From Chionis minor (taxonomy: Eukaryota; Chordata; Aves; Charadriiformes; Chionididae): a DNA stretch of 64,000 bases. The stretch is taken from assembly GCA_013398295.1 (NCBI GenBank), contig VZSF01006828.1, forward strand, positions 753,253 to 817,252, given 5' to 3'. The notes under the pieces were generated by a model. That model saw only the letters and a program-made list of their open reading frames with translations. It was not told where the DNA came from and searched no databases. This document shows, in pieces, positions 49,207 through 62,159 of the stretch; the stretch's first letter is position 1; every line of letters starts with the position of its first letter. Made by a program: the position numbers and the translations under genes.

Positions 49207-51476
49207 AAACCCACTAAGAATTTCAAAACCAGAGGTGGAAAAAAAGCCCCTCTTCTGCCCTGCTGGGTATGGCCGCGCAGCAGGGAAACGGAGATAATAA
49301 CTATCACGTGTTGCCAGGCATGTGAAGGCAGTATGATGGCAACGTAGAGGAAGTTTGGCTAAAAATACCTACCGCAACAAATTGCACAATAAAACAAAAA
49401 ACAAATTAATATTTATAAAATATTTAGGCTGCCCTCATTTTCACTTTGAACATTACAATTTTTTTTGCAGGCTCAGATTAACATGTAAATATGCATATAA
49501 TCAGGCCATTATTTGCAAAAATTATTCCTGTTGTCAGGGAATACAAGCAGGTTTTTCTTTTTGATGCATTTTAGGTAAGGAGTCTGATTCTTACAAATAC
49601 TGATTTCTTTATGGCACACCAGCCAATTAGTCTTATTTTCAGGCCCTTAACAAAAAGGTGTAAAAGGTACAAATGGGGATTGGGAATGAACTGATGATTT
49701 TTTAAATGGAATCATACTTCAGCTGAATTACGAAAGATAGAAAAAATAGCTCAAACATTGGAGAAGTGATGAATTAAAGTGCAAACCTCATGATCTTAAA
49801 TGTGGTTAGCTAAAATGTTTATAGCTTATCAATAGTCCTCATTTCATATTTTTTCCCCACGATCTAAACGTTTTACTTTTATAAAAGGAATATGATCATG
49901 GATTTCCTTACAACAAACTGAGTTGCTCTAAAAGAATTGGGTGAAAGGCAATGAAACAACCCCAAATCCTGCTGCGCTCATATTTACACTGAGCAGCACG
50001 GAGCAGATTTTGCACTAGATGTCCTGCTTGAGAGCCGTGAAAATCTTCCTAAGAATCTATTTTCTCCTTTTGTTATACGCACATAATTTTCATTACTGGT
50101 AATGGCTGTACCAAAAAAAAAAATGGTATGTCTTTTAAAAACACAAAAAATGTTGTTCAATTTTTGTTCATTCAATGACAATTATTTTCTTCAATTAGCG
50201 GCATGGTTGTTTGTGGCAATAGAGATTTTATTGTAAAACAAAGCAAGCTGTCCCCCATTTTCACATCAAAGGAAAGGAATGTGATACAAAATATTTTTGA
50301 AAAGCATTTTAATCACCTGGCCTGTATATTTTTTTAATTAATCCAATTATTGATAGAGTGTTTAATATCGCACTGTAAAGATATGGCCTTGCTTTTAAAT
50401 CAGTAAGTCCCAATAAGGCATTTAATATCAACATTTTCACATCAATTACCAAGATTTTTGCTTCTGAAATACAGCACTTGCCTTGAGTCCTGGGCCTGCA
50501 TGCTCAGATGGTGAATAAGGAATGTGGGGGAGATCAGCTCTTCAGCTGGAGGAGTCCTTTCCTTTGCTCCTTCAGTCTGTTACCTGCCCACGATGGATTT
50601 TCTTAAAGCTTTTCCTCCAGCACAACAGGACCGGATCAGGTACTTGTACGCACACATACACTCATCTGCTTTTCTTAAGATCACTATAATATTTTAGGAT
50701 TAAAAATTCATCGATTTAACAAAGCATTCTTCAGGTTTTATGCTTATTTCCCCTTTTGCCTCATTTCACCCATGTGATGGAGACACAAAGAGCCTGGCCG
50801 TGTCGTCACTGATCTCCCTGATCTGATCCCCTGCTCTGCCCAGGCAGCAACAGGAGCAGAGCGCTCCGGGTGAGAACTCCTGATTCCTCATGCACATATT
50901 TGGATTTCAGATTTGCAGGTAGTTTGCATTAAACTCGGGAAGAGACGAAGGAAACTGTCTTGGGGAGACTCATGAGACTTTTGCTTTATTTATAAAGTAC
51001 CCAAACCCAGATTATCAAATACTGCTGAGACACAAGCCCGGGCAAAACAGAGCTGGGGATATGCTCCTCTCCGCCCGACCAGGAAAAGCTGTTGTCAAAA
51101 CACAATTGAGCTTTCAGTCTAAACACTACCGGTGCTGTCAGATCCATCCTCAGAGAGAAACCATGAAGCAGCCTAAATTTCAGTCGATGATCTTAACACC
51201 CTCCCAGGGCACTCCCCTGTCAGGAACCAGTTCAGACAGACCCAGTTGCAGGTTTGAACCAAAACCCCAGCACCAAACTCTCACCCCTCACCTGCTGGTT
51301 TCACAAGGTTCGCTCCCACATTGGTGACAGCTGCCAGAGAGCCAGGAGAAAAGGAGCGGAGAAGAACCACGTGGTGAGTTCCCCAGCTGGAAGTACCAAA
51401 AGTTGCTCACTGACGCTTTGATTTGCCCATTTTTTTTCCTCGACTGACAGCTCCCACGCCACAGTATCTAAGGGGT
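49207..51476. other. AT-rich unique sequence between two CR1 copies
   Basis: No gene is recognised. The 49370-50470 part is strikingly AT-rich with long runs of TAAT, TTTAAT and AATATTT and is listed in part as a candidate regulatory block. Open frames are short, the longest being about 119 codons and partly made of CR1 sequence. Confidence 0.45.
49780..50470. promoter_or_regulatory. AT-rich candidate conserved non-coding element
   Basis: Homeodomain-type cores are dense, for example TTCAATTAGCGG at about 50193 and TTAATTAATCCAATTATTGAT at about 50336-50355, and two ATTTTCACATCAA copies lie near 50258 and 50434. The texture resembles vertebrate developmental enhancers. Motif cores are common in AT-rich DNA, so this is inference only. 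Confidence 0.25.
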
Positions 51477-51832
51477 AAGGTTGAGGGGAGACCTTATCAC
51501 TCTCTGCAACTACCTGAAAGGAGGTTGTAGTGAGGTGGGGGTCAGTCTCTTCTCCCACGTAACAAGCGACAGGACAAGAGGAAATGGCCTCAAGTTGTGC
51601 CAGGGGAGGTTTAGGTTGGATATTAGGAAAAACTTCTTTACCGAAAGGGTTATCAGGCATTGGAACAGGCTGCCCAGGGAGGTGGTGGAATCGCCATCCC
51701 TGGAGGTATTTTAAAGACGGGTGGACGTGGTGTTGAGGGACATGGTTTAGGGGTGGTTTTGGCAGTGTAGCTTATGGTTGGACTCGATGATCTTGAAGGT
51801 CTCTTCCAAGCCAAGTGATTCTATGATTCTAT
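51477..51832 (+). mobile_element. CR1 LINE, 5'-truncated 3' end
   Basis: This is the sister copy of the CR1 at 48911, in the same orientation and about 2.6 kb downstream. It starts further 5' (TTGAGGGGAGACCTTATCAC) and ends GATTCTATGATTCTATC. It keeps the TTCTTTACCGAAAGGG segment that the other copy has partly lost. The flanks of the two copies are unrelated, so they look like separate insertions of one subfamily. It has no intact coding sequence. Confidence 0.94.
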
Positions 51833-52487
51833 CTAGGGAGGTGCAGGGAGGTACTTAAACAGTCACGAGCTGCTTTCGAGCCTCTTGGCCCAGAGGCCAG
51901 CAGTAGGGGCGTGGAAACTGCTGTTCCTGGCCGGAGTCTGAGCTTGAGGTTTGACCTGTCAGAATGTCTGTGTGCTCGCAACCCTGGGACAGGAGTAACG
52001 CTCCCTTGCAGGTCTTGTTTTGCTTTTAGATAGGCAGCTAAACACTTTCACCCTCCTTTCTGCACTTTTCCCTGTCGTTACATCTTTCTCCTTCCTGGGT
52101 GGCCATAACATCACACAACATCCCAAACTGTAGAGGGGTACGAACACTCCTTTATCCCTGCTGACAACACCACCCCAGAGAGGGTCCGTAACCGTGACCG
52201 CCTGCCCGTGGCCATATGGCACCACTGGCTCACAGCTGTCCTCTGACACGTGAATAGACAGACATGGTCCTTCTAGTCCCACTTGCTGAGCTCCCTGCTT
52301 AAGGCCAGAACCACTGGATTTGGTCCTGTGGTCACACGTGTCCCCTGCAGCTCACACTGCCATGGGAAGACACTGCCAATGAAGTCACTGTGCCTTTTAA
52401 GCACTAGGACTGTCACCCACTAAGATGTGTGCATGAATATATAAGTATACAGACACGTTGGACTTCTCTACAGAGCTCCAGACTCAC
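51833..52487. other. Unique sequence
   Basis: No feature is recognised. A 107-codon minus-strand frame (51959-52282) has no motif. This would be intron downstream of the candidate minus-strand exon if that exon is real. Confidence 0.4.
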
Positions 52488-52630
52488 TGGGAAGTTCTGG
52501 TGCATAGAGGTCATTGAAATAAACTTGATGGCCTTCATAAAGATCACGCTGCTCCAGAAGTTGCTTCTGCCAAGGCAGATTTGGAGAAGAGGAGCGCAGT
52601 GTCACTACACCGCCTTTTGTTGACAACAGC
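52488..52630 (-). CDS. Candidate internal exon, unknown protein
   Basis: On the minus strand a strong acceptor, TTTCTTTCCCCCCAG, ends at 52631 and a GTGAGT donor starts at 52487. The 143-bp interval between them is open in a frame that reads like protein, for example LPWQKQLLEQRDLYEGHQ followed by VYFNDLYAPELP. The same frame is open upstream to 52812 (114 codons in all), where it is Glu/Lys-rich with a coiled-coil-like texture (ALTESVWEMEKKVSEI). The exon could therefore be longer, starting after CATCTCTTCAG at 52813. The stop TAG (52468-52470) lies beyond the donor. The base before the donor is A rather than the usual G. I do not recognise the family. A retained pseudogene or chance remains possible. 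Confidence 0.33.
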
Positions 52631-52812
52631 CTGGGGGGAAAGAAACCTTCTTTATTCTCTTCTCCAGCCTCCCATTCTTCCTCAGGCCTACCAAATGCTC
52701 TCAGACAGCCTGAGCTCATCATTTTGCCCAGATAAATTATTTCAGAGACTTTCTTTTCCATCTCCCAGACTGATTCTGTGAGAGCTGCCATAGCCCCCAG
52801 CTCCTTCTGCAC

Positions 52813-55800
52813 CTGAAGAGATGTTCTTGCAGGACTTCAGATATTTCTGAAAACTGCAGCAAAAAATATAGCCAAAAGCCAAAGTTTGAGGAAGGCAGAC
52901 AGGAGGTGATAAAATTCAAGAAGAACAGAAAGAAAGAAGATGGTGCAGAAATCCCTTCTGCTACTCCCTTTGGTTTTTTTAAAGGTCTTAAAACTCAAGA
53001 TTTTTATCATTTCTAAGAAAAATTACCTTCAGCAAGAAAATTTATTTTGCTTAGGAAGCACATACCTATAAAGATGACTAAAGCAGGAAATACTGAGTAG
53101 ACCTAACCAGACTCTGGAATAGCTCAGTGCCTAACCCACTGCTGCCTCATGCAAAGCCTTACTTGCCTCTCTCATCTGCCCCCCATAAAGAAGCTAATGG
53201 TACCCCTCAGGCACTATACATAGCCTTCCCCACCCCTTGCTAATTGACTTAATGATGTCCCTGGGAGGGGCTAACCCAATATAATCCCTCCATCCAGCAA
53301 AGTTCTTTGTATTTTTTTGCCCAGTTGTAGCTACTGGAGATTTTTGTGCTGGGCTGTGTCTGCTTTCTTTTTAGTTGCTCTTTTGGTTCTATTTGTGGGT
53401 TTTAATTTTTTTTTTTTTCCTCTATCTTACTTTTCCACTTTAGTTTTCATGCTGTTTCTCAGGTTTGGTAACATCCCTTCACTGGGGTTTGTGTGTTGGT
53501 GGGTTTTACCTGCTCTCTATCCTGCAGGCTGCCCTGGTGTTTCCCTTTCCAGCAAAAAAATGGGTGTATAAGTTCTTCAAAGAAAAGACAATTATTTTCT
53601 CTGCAATTTCATGGCCTGTGGGTGTTTGGACAACTCTAAAAGGCTATTTCTAACCACAGGGGAAAGCTAATTTATCCTGATAAAAACTGGGTGTTCTTTG
53701 GTAAGTAGGAATAATACATTGGCTGGTTCTCTGTGTTTCACAGTGCTTAAATAATAACTTTGGGTGCATTAACGAGATCCTCTCAGAAATAAACAGAGGA
53801 GAGGGGCTGTCCCTGGGGCAGAGGAGAGTCTGGTCAGGGTTTGTCTAGTTGTGGGGGTCTGGGTTCTGCTCCACCTTCATGGGCACCTGTGAAGCTGCTT
53901 TACCTGTGAGTACCTGAGCCCTCCTGTGTTGTCGGGGTGCAGCAGGGCATGAAGTCCTTGGTGGGGAGGGGACAATTCGGTGCTGCCTGTCCTGGGCTGG
54001 CGACAGCTGGTGTTGCACTGTGGGACCTGCACCCCCCTGCGAGTGTCTCACAAGGCACAGCACCACAAGGCCAAATGAACTCAACAGGCTGTTGGAATGG
54101 GCAGTAAAAGTTGCTTCTTTTTTTTGTGTGTGCGTGTTTTAACCTTTCCACCAAACCTCAAAAAACCCTTGAATTTTTTACGAGCTTGAATTCAATGAAA
54201 TACAGCTTTTAAACCCCACAAATGTAAAAACATAGTCCTGGGAGGAGGGAATGGATTTCAGTGTTCTCAACAGGGCTCTAAATAGTATCTTGGCAACTGG
54301 CGCAACTGTTGCAACAGCTTTACCCAGAGTGCAGCTCTGAAGGAAATTCAGATAAAGTTTAACATGGGTGAGGGATGTTACGGTAATTGTTATGAAAAGG
54401 AGTGTGTCCAGTTGTTTTGTTGTGGTTATTGTTTTAAATATTTCTCTTTATGATGGGTAATAAACCTTCTGTTTTGAGGTGCTACTGCTAATCTGACTTC
54501 AGCACACGCTGACAAACTGCTCATATTGCTAATAAAGTTTCTGATTAAATCAGCAAAGTTCCCTGTTGAAACCTGGGAATTTTTTACAGGTTCACAGCAC
54601 TGTTTCTTGTTCAACCCTAAAGTTTGAGAAATCGGTTGGGAAAACTAGTCAGTGTGAGGAAAGCAAAGATAATGTGTGGGTTGCCTGCAATGAGAACGAA
54701 GGGAGTGGGGGCTTATGTCCAGGGACGTTATAGGCACTCTCTTTTTGAGATCCGTAGGTTCCTGCTTGCCAGTAATTTACACTTGTCTAGTCCATTTTTT
54801 GTTTCCGATCCCCAAAACTGCAATGTAGAAACCTGCTCACTTCCTAAAAGTTTCTTGAAATCCTGTTGTGGATCACAGGAACTGGTGTCATGCTTAACTC
54901 TTCTAACCACCTATCAAGTACTAATTAGATGCCTTTTACAAGACTGTCCAAGTGGGTCACTGGCTCTAATGCCTAGCGTGGCCAGGCTTTCACCAGTGAA
55001 ACCTGCCACGTATTTTGCTCTTATTTGGAGCCTCCCCCTTGCCGCTGTGACCCTGTCTGGGCTGCACAGCAGATGATGCTTTGCCTCTCAGCCTGGCCTC
55101 ATCTGCAGCCCTGCGCTTGGGGCACCCTCTGGAAAGGATGATGTGAGTGTGAACTTTCCCTGGCTGGAGAAGAGACTGAATTTTCCTCCCACGCTTCATG
55201 TGAGAGCTGAGACCAGCAGGCAGCAGGGTAAAAGGCAAGTAGTAGCGGTTTCAAGAAGAAGGAGCTGTTGGCCCTCTCTGAAGCGATGGGGTACCAGCTC
55301 CCAGCTCCAGGCTGGGGGTGTATGTGGAGTTACATGGGTACACCTTGGACGTTGATGGTGTTTGGGATGTTCCCTCTCCTTTGCATCTTTCTTAGCTATC
55401 TTACACAGCCAGCTGTGAAAAACGCCAGCTGACTTGCAGGGCTGTGCTGGTATGAATTTGGGGATTTCGGTGAGTTTGGTTTTTCCACTTTGTTGTGTTT
55501 TGGGAGAATTGTACCTACTGTGCTGCCAAACTGCAGAGCTTTAATCCAGACCGAGGGGGGCAAATCGGTGCTCCCCCAGCAAGGAAAGGACAGGGGAAAT
55601 ACCTCTTGGGGTAGGGAGATGTGCATGCAATATGCCTACCTCATCCCTTTCTAAGGATGTAAGTGGTGTGTGTGCCCTTTATACCAGTGTTGAGGGGCAA
55701 AGTTTGGGTCTGCGGTATTTCTCATTCAATCCTGGAGCTGCCAAGGTGGATCTTCCCCACCACTGGCCAGCCCTGATCCTCTAATCCCTTACCTTGAAAA

Positions 55801-58800
55801 GAGCTTTTCCTAATGCAAAACAGCAGTAAGGTGTGTTTAGGGTTTTGCCTATTGCTCTGGTGCCCTAAAGGGGCGTTGGACCAGAGCACAGCAGGGATGT
55901 GCAGATGTGTCCCTCGTGGGGCTGGGAGAGCTGAGGGCATCATCTCCACGCAGGATGTGGTGCAAGCACCTTCTGTGGTTACCCCAAAGCAGCTCTGGTT
56001 TCTGCAGCTGTACCTCAGAGACGGTGCACTGACATTTTCCCTCTTCCTTTAAGAAGAAGAAAAAAAAAAAATCTAGCATTTAAACATTTGCTTTGGTAAA
56101 GGATGAAATGGAAAAGTAGGTCGGGTTTGAAGGATCCCAGCCCTGACAGCGTCCCTTCTAGAGCTCCAGACCCAGGTTTTGGAGAGAGACAGAATATGAC
56201 TGCAGCGGTGCTCATTTGTGCTCTTTGTGTTCCTGTGTACCAAATCACCCTCAAAATGGCCAGGAGAAATTATATCCCCATGCTCTTAAGGGAAGGATTT
56301 GGTTGCCAGCAATGTATTTATGAAGTAAAGCTACCCTTGTTTGGCTCTCCTGAAACTTAGCTGGGTTTTACCAGGAAGCAAGGTTATTTTTTGCTTTTAA
56401 ATAGTTTAAGCTAAATTAGCTGGAACCTAATTACAGAATGCTTTTGATTAAAGCCAGACAATGCACTCTGGAAGCTAGGATCAAAAATGACAAGACTTGA
56501 TGTCAGTGAAGGATTAAGAAGGAAAAGAAAAATGACTGATTAATTTTTAAAATCAAATCAGGGTCTCTCTTTGTACATGGAACAAAGGTTGCAGTGAAGC
56601 CAGGCAATCCTTTTGGACTCAGGGAAACTTGACTTTCAATAATATGACTTTTAAATTTGTTTTGCGCGTACATAACTGAAATAAAAAAAAAAGAAACACC
56701 GAAGATGATTTCTGCAGCTATTCTTAGCTCAGGAGAGAAATAATTGTGAGTCTTGTATAAGACACAGAAATCTCATTAAGACAGTTTGACTTGTAGACAT
56801 GATACTTTTTGGTCAACATCAGCTGTGCAGCCAAACATCTGGCTGCTTGCCTTAATCACTGAACCTTTGGGAAGTGCTCTGTAATTATTTTCATACCATA
56901 CTCTGAAAATGACCCTGCTTAAAGAAATTGTGCATGTTGCTAGAAAAACAAATGCTGATTTGACAAAGCTCGTCTTAAAAATCCTTTTGTACCTTTAGCT
57001 TAGTAACAAGCAATGGCCTCATTGCTCTACTAATTTGAATCCTGAAGACTCCTCATTACATATCTGGCAACAAATTGAGACATGCATTTATTTCCAAGCT
57101 ATTTTGCTCTGAAGCAAGCACACATGGGTTTCTGTGTGCCGGCTTTTTTCAGCTTCTGAGGGTGGAATATTCTGCAATACTGTGGCATTTTAGTTTATTG
57201 ACCTTAACATACAGTGGGAGGGATTGTTGTCCCTGCTTGGCCCTATCCTATGGACACGGGGAAATTTGGGAAATGAGGTCCCTTGGGAAATTACGTTTAT
57301 TAAGGATTATTTATAGGCAGGGGTGCAAACCTAGAATTTGAAAATGGAACAAGGGAGGAGGCTTATGGGTGCTGGAAAACATGGTTCAGGAGCTGGGTGG
57401 GACCTAAGGGACAGAGACTGGTCTCACCCCTGGATCCCCACATGAGGTTCCTACTCACATGGAAGGCAATTCTTGGCTATCCCATGGCCTCATATTTTGT
57501 TGCTCATCTGTTATCGAATTTTAGAATGAAGACATCAAACAAATAAAGGCCAGCCATGAAACGACTGGCAATTGGCGTTAGGATGGGAGAGCGAACTTCC
57601 CTGTGCCAGGAAAAGGTTAAAAGCTCCCTGGTGCAGAATACAGCCCCAGGGGAAAATATTGTAACTGAATCAAAATGGCTGGTAGCTTTAAAAATGACAG
57701 AAACATCCAAGAGATGGCACCAAGCTCTCCCTTTCTGGGGATAATGCATTGCAAACAAATTTGATAGAGACCCCGAGAGGATGAAATGACCCTCGACAGG
57801 GTGGATCTTGAGAAGAGTGACAGGTAGGGTGTCAGACTGAGGCCTGGCTGGAGCTGGGAAATCTGGTGTGCTAAGCGCCATATGGTCCTCCTAGCGTGTG
57901 TGCGAGGCCTCATTTCCACACCCAACTGCTCACAAAAAAGTAGCACTGGTGCTATCACCAGTTGCCTTCAACTCGCTTCAAACTGGGTGACCCCACCGTC
58001 TGGTCCTCGCTGCTGCAGCCTGGATGGCCCAGGGGCCATAGGCTTTGTGCTCTGCCACGTGCAAGGAGAAAATGCATTTTCAACTATTTACTTTGTATAG
58101 GTGTGCATGCATATTTATGTCAGTAAGTATGTCTGGCTTACGTTTAATGTCCAGCCCAGCAGAATGAGAGACCATTCCTTACTGTTTCCTCATTAGCATG
58201 TGGAAGTAAGATTTAAACCAAAGATGTCCCAAGCAAAGACAAATCCCCTCTCTCAGTCCCTTGAGGTTGGCATGGCTCTGCCTGCCGCAGCCCTGGGCGG
58301 GGGCAGCATCACTAACATCCCTGAAGTCAGCGTCCCCTCCTTGCAATGACTGTTTCTCCATTCCCACGGGGACAATTTCAGCTGGAGACGCGTGCTGAGG
58401 AGTGGTGCTGGCACAGCCGGGCTCGCATTGATCTGCTGCTTGTATTGATCGGGTGCTTTTGCAGCACAGCGTGGCCTGCAGCCCACGGGTGGGGAGCAAA
58501 AGGCTGAATTTAGTTGACTTGGTGCTGGCAGGAGACAGTAGGAAATTATTTGCTAGAATATGGGTTCAGGCAGGACAGAAGTCTAACACAGATCTTCTGG
58601 TAAAGCTCCGAGAGGAAAACATTTCCAATGCAAGAGTGAGAAGTAGGCACCTCTTGTTGTTTTTCCTACGGATACATAACATCTAATGGAAGTAGTTCTT
58701 GCACTTGCCATTGATCGGGAACGCTTCCCGCTGTCTGTACCCAAATGAAAAATCAGGGTACATGCTTCCTAGAAACAGGAAAGGAATCACTGCTTGTAGC

Positions 58801-61229
58801 TGGACAAGCTGGAAGACTTTAGCTTTTCAGCTTGGCACATCAGCAGTTGTGCCAATTAACTTTATTTTCCCAAGGCAAAGAAGGAAGAGCACTAAAGCTT
58901 TGTCCCCCAGCAGTGAGCTGGACTGGCACTGCTGCTTCACCAACAGCACTGGTGGACCCTCTCCAAGGAAAGCAAAGGTCGGGAGGCTCCTGTCTTTAGG
59001 GAGCACACTCATGGTGCGAGGTCCTGTCCCTGTGAAACACTTCTGGTCTCCCCAGACTATTTTTCATTCATCATGGAGATTTTTAACTGCACCTTTGTGG
59101 CATTTTTTTCATTAAAGCATATCAAGCACAGTCATCCTGGTAAGAGAACAGTGAATACAATTGAATATCTTGGTGCACAGATTCTTGCTGTGGCTGCAGT
59201 AATTGCCGATGTAGCATCTCTGCTACTTTTCTGAGTGTGTTTTATTATGTAGTATTAAAAAAAGTGCAAATCTCTAATGTCATTTGCAGAGGAAGGCTTG
59301 TACTAGGAGGCTGAAGAGCTGGAAAGGAGATGCTCTTACTTCTGAGCTAACTGGGACCGTGTGTAAAGGGAGCAGCTGTGGAAGTCGAGAGCGATGCTCT
59401 GCCATGTTGAAGGAGAAATGCTAATAGCCATCTGGAAGACTTAATCATGGCTAGAAGAGGCACCGAGCACTGACTATAAAATCAGGTTGCTGCCCTGGTT
59501 CTGCAAGGATTTCCAGCCAGAGCGGGAGCTGAGGTGGGGATGGCCGAGCGCTGAAGAGAGCCAAGCCAAAACACAGCTGGGATGGTGGAAAGGGAATGGA
59601 AAACACAGCATGAGGAAGGAGCTCCTGTAGCTGCTGCAAGCCCAATTACGCTGAGCTAGAGAGCAGTGGGGAAACCACCCCAGTCTTCAGGAGGGCCCAA
59701 CCGGCCAGTCGTGAGGGTCTTAAGAGTATTTGCTTTTGTTTTGCTGCCTTTGACAATTTTTGAAAGCTGAAGTTCAAGTGCTACTAAAAATCTCAGGATT
59801 GTAATAAGAGGTAATTAATAGCAGGGTGAATGAATTAGTCTTCCAGTCCTCCGTGGCAGTCAGTGGGAATTAGGCATATGTTTTCTTTCCAGAACATACT
59901 ACCAATAAAATTAAGGAAAACTGATTCTCCACATCTCTCTATCTACTGCTCAGGCCTTTATTAAATGTTTCAGTATTTTTTTTTTTTTAATCTCTCAGGA
60001 GGCTTCTGAACTGTTTCAATACATCCATAGCTGTAAGTCTCTCCATGAAAGAACCCTATTAAAGGGAAGAGCACATGAGAGTCATGGTAAACCGCAAGTG
60101 GTGAAACTTCCTACAGCCAAGAACTCGAGTGGTTACTTGAGCTGGAATAACTGTGGCTGCTCCATGAGGTACCAGGGCAGGAAACCTCTGCAGGAGGCAG
60201 CATGGTTACCCTACTCTTCCTGGGGACTGAACTAATTCCCTCCTCAGGTGTGAGAGCTGAAGGCAGGTGGCTGGCAGTGCCCTGATCCTGCATCTCTGCA
60301 CCAGTGGGAGTAGCTGCGCCTGAAAGCGAGAGGGCAATTTTTCCTTTCACTACCTGCTCCTGCCTTTTGGAGACTTAGGGATGCTCTGTCCCTGTGCCTC
60401 TGTGAAGGGTCTCTGCCTCCCATGGCACTAGGCCACCCACAGGTGGTTACTACAATTGCTGAGAAGTTTTGTATTTCCTAGAGGTTGTTATTTAAATAAA
60501 TTAAAAATCTCACTTGACAACATTTTGTAAGGAAAAGTGCTCTGGTTTTCTTTCCTGTTTTTTTTCTCCTGAAAGAAAGGAGGGTAAAAAATACAACAGC
60601 TGTTGGCTTGGGGTTTTTTTTTGCCCCTTGAAAAAATTAAATGTAACTGTAATTCTGAACTCAAAGCTGGTTTTGATGGGGTAAAAAAATGTTATTAAAA
60701 ACAAACAAACAAGAAAAAAACCCTGACCCACTCATGTTGGTACTCCACTTCATCTGGGTTTGTTGTATGAATTTGACACAAAATTCTCTGCTTCAAATTC
60801 CAATGGAACTTTCAGAAATTCATCATGTGCATCTTGTGTACTCCAAGAATACATTTGGATTTTTATTTTTTTTTAAATAGAGCTTGTGTCTGAGCAAAAC
60901 TAATTGAGTTATTAAACTTTTGCAGATGGCCGATTCCTTACAGGGTGTAAAAGCTTCAGGTATTTTTTAGGCAGATACTGTGGCCTCTGACCTACTTAGG
61001 GCCCAAATCCTATTTGAGCGCTGGTGTCCTTCTGGTGGCACAAGTGGTTGTCGGGGTGGCAGTTAAATGAATATGCAAATGCTTGCAGAACCAGGTTGCT
61101 AAATCTGGTTGCTGGATATGTGCTGTCAAATAAGGTGGTGGGTTTGTGCCCTCGGCGCTTTTCCAAGCCTTTCCTGGGGCAGAACTGGGCTCCACCACTG
61201 AATCCTCGCCGTGATGTTCTAGTGCCACA
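52813..61229. other. Unique sequence without recognisable genes
   Basis: No exon or transposon could be supported. T-rich runs occur at 53406-53419 and 59979-59989. Frames at 54624-55076 (plus, 150 codons), 57504-57881 (minus, 125 codons) and 58699-59115 (plus, 138 codons) have no motif or splice context. If the minus-strand exon at 52.5 kb is real and the CpG island at 61.4 kb is its promoter, this would be a first intron, but nothing here proves that. Confidence 0.4.
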
Positions 61230-61586
61230 TGGAATGGGAAAACGCTGTCAGCGGTCGAGGGCAGCACAAGCGCGGACGGGCACGGGGAACGCAGCTCCTG
61301 CCAGGCTGTGCCACCCAGGATATATTATAATTTTTAAGGCTATGTTGGGAAACGAGGCCAGAGCGATGGCGAGGCGAGAGAGGAAATTGAGTTCTGCTGT
61401 CAAGGAAATGCCACAAAAGCAGCGGGGAGCGAGCGCGGGCAGAGCGGGCTGGCGGAGCTGCTGCCGCGGGGGGTGGCGGGCGAGTTCCCCCCCGGGAGGG
61501 CGAGAGGGGAAAGAAGGACGCGGTGCAGCGCGGGGTCACCCGCAAAAACATCCCCGCTTTCTTCGCAGGCGGCGCGGGAGGCAGTT

Positions 61587-61713
61587 TGTTTTCTTCTTTT
61601 CTTTTTTTTTTGTTTTTTTTTTTTTTTAAATTTCCCCCACGCCTTCCTTCCCTTTTCCCGCCCCGAAATAAAAAATGATTTAAAAAAACAAAACAACAAC
61701 AACAAAAAAACCC
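61587..61713. repeat. T-rich tract followed by A-rich tract
   Basis: A T-rich run (61587-61630, with T15) is followed about 40 bp later by an A/CAA-rich run (61668-61712). The two could pair as a long imperfect hairpin. It lies in the CpG island just left of the assembly gap. Confidence 0.6.
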
Positions 61714-61767
61714 TAATCATTAGTAAGTAGCGCAGCCGAAGCGGGCGCGGGGCGGCTCCGCGGGGCG

Positions 61768-62095
61768 NNNNNNNNNNNNNNNNNNNNNNNNNNNNNNNNN
61801 NNNNNNNNNNNNNNNNNNNNNNNNNNNNNNNNNNNNNNNNNNNNNNNNNNNNNNNNNNNNNNNNNNNNNNNNNNNNNNNNNNNNNNNNNNNNNNNNNNNN
61901 NNNNNNNNNNNNNNNNNNNNNNNNNNNNNNNNNNNNNNNNNNNNNNNNNNNNNNNNNNNNNNNNNNNNNNNNNNNNNNNNNNNNNNNNNNNNNNNNNNNN
62001 NNNNNNNNNNNNNNNNNNNNNNNNNNNNNNNNNNNNNNNNNNNNNNNNNNNNNNNNNNNNNNNNNNNNNNNNNNNNNNNNNNNNNNNNNNNNNNN
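61768..62095. other. Assembly gap, 328 N
   Basis: This is a run of 328 undetermined bases. The left flank is extremely GC-rich (GGGGCGGCTCCGCGGGGCG) and the right flank is CAAAA-type low complexity. Part of the CpG island, and possibly a first exon, is missing from the assembly. Confidence 0.99.
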
Positions 62096-62127
62096 CAAAC
62101 ACAACAAAAACCAACAAAACCGGGGGA

Positions 62128-62152
<25 letters not shown>
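62128..62152 (+). repeat. (AAT)8 microsatellite
   Basis: A perfect AAT run of about eight units is followed by A8. It lies immediately right of the gap and probably contributed to the assembly break. Confidence 0.88.

Positions 62153-62159
<7 letters not shown>

Noticed and set aside
54304..54315. 12-bp palindrome CTGTTGCAACAG
   Set aside because: Palindromes of this size are expected many times in 64 kb.
61024..61629. 201-codon plus-strand frame in the CpG island
   Set aside because: It ends in poly-Phe encoded by a T-rich tract and is rich in Arg/Gly from GC bias; other frames there are equally open.
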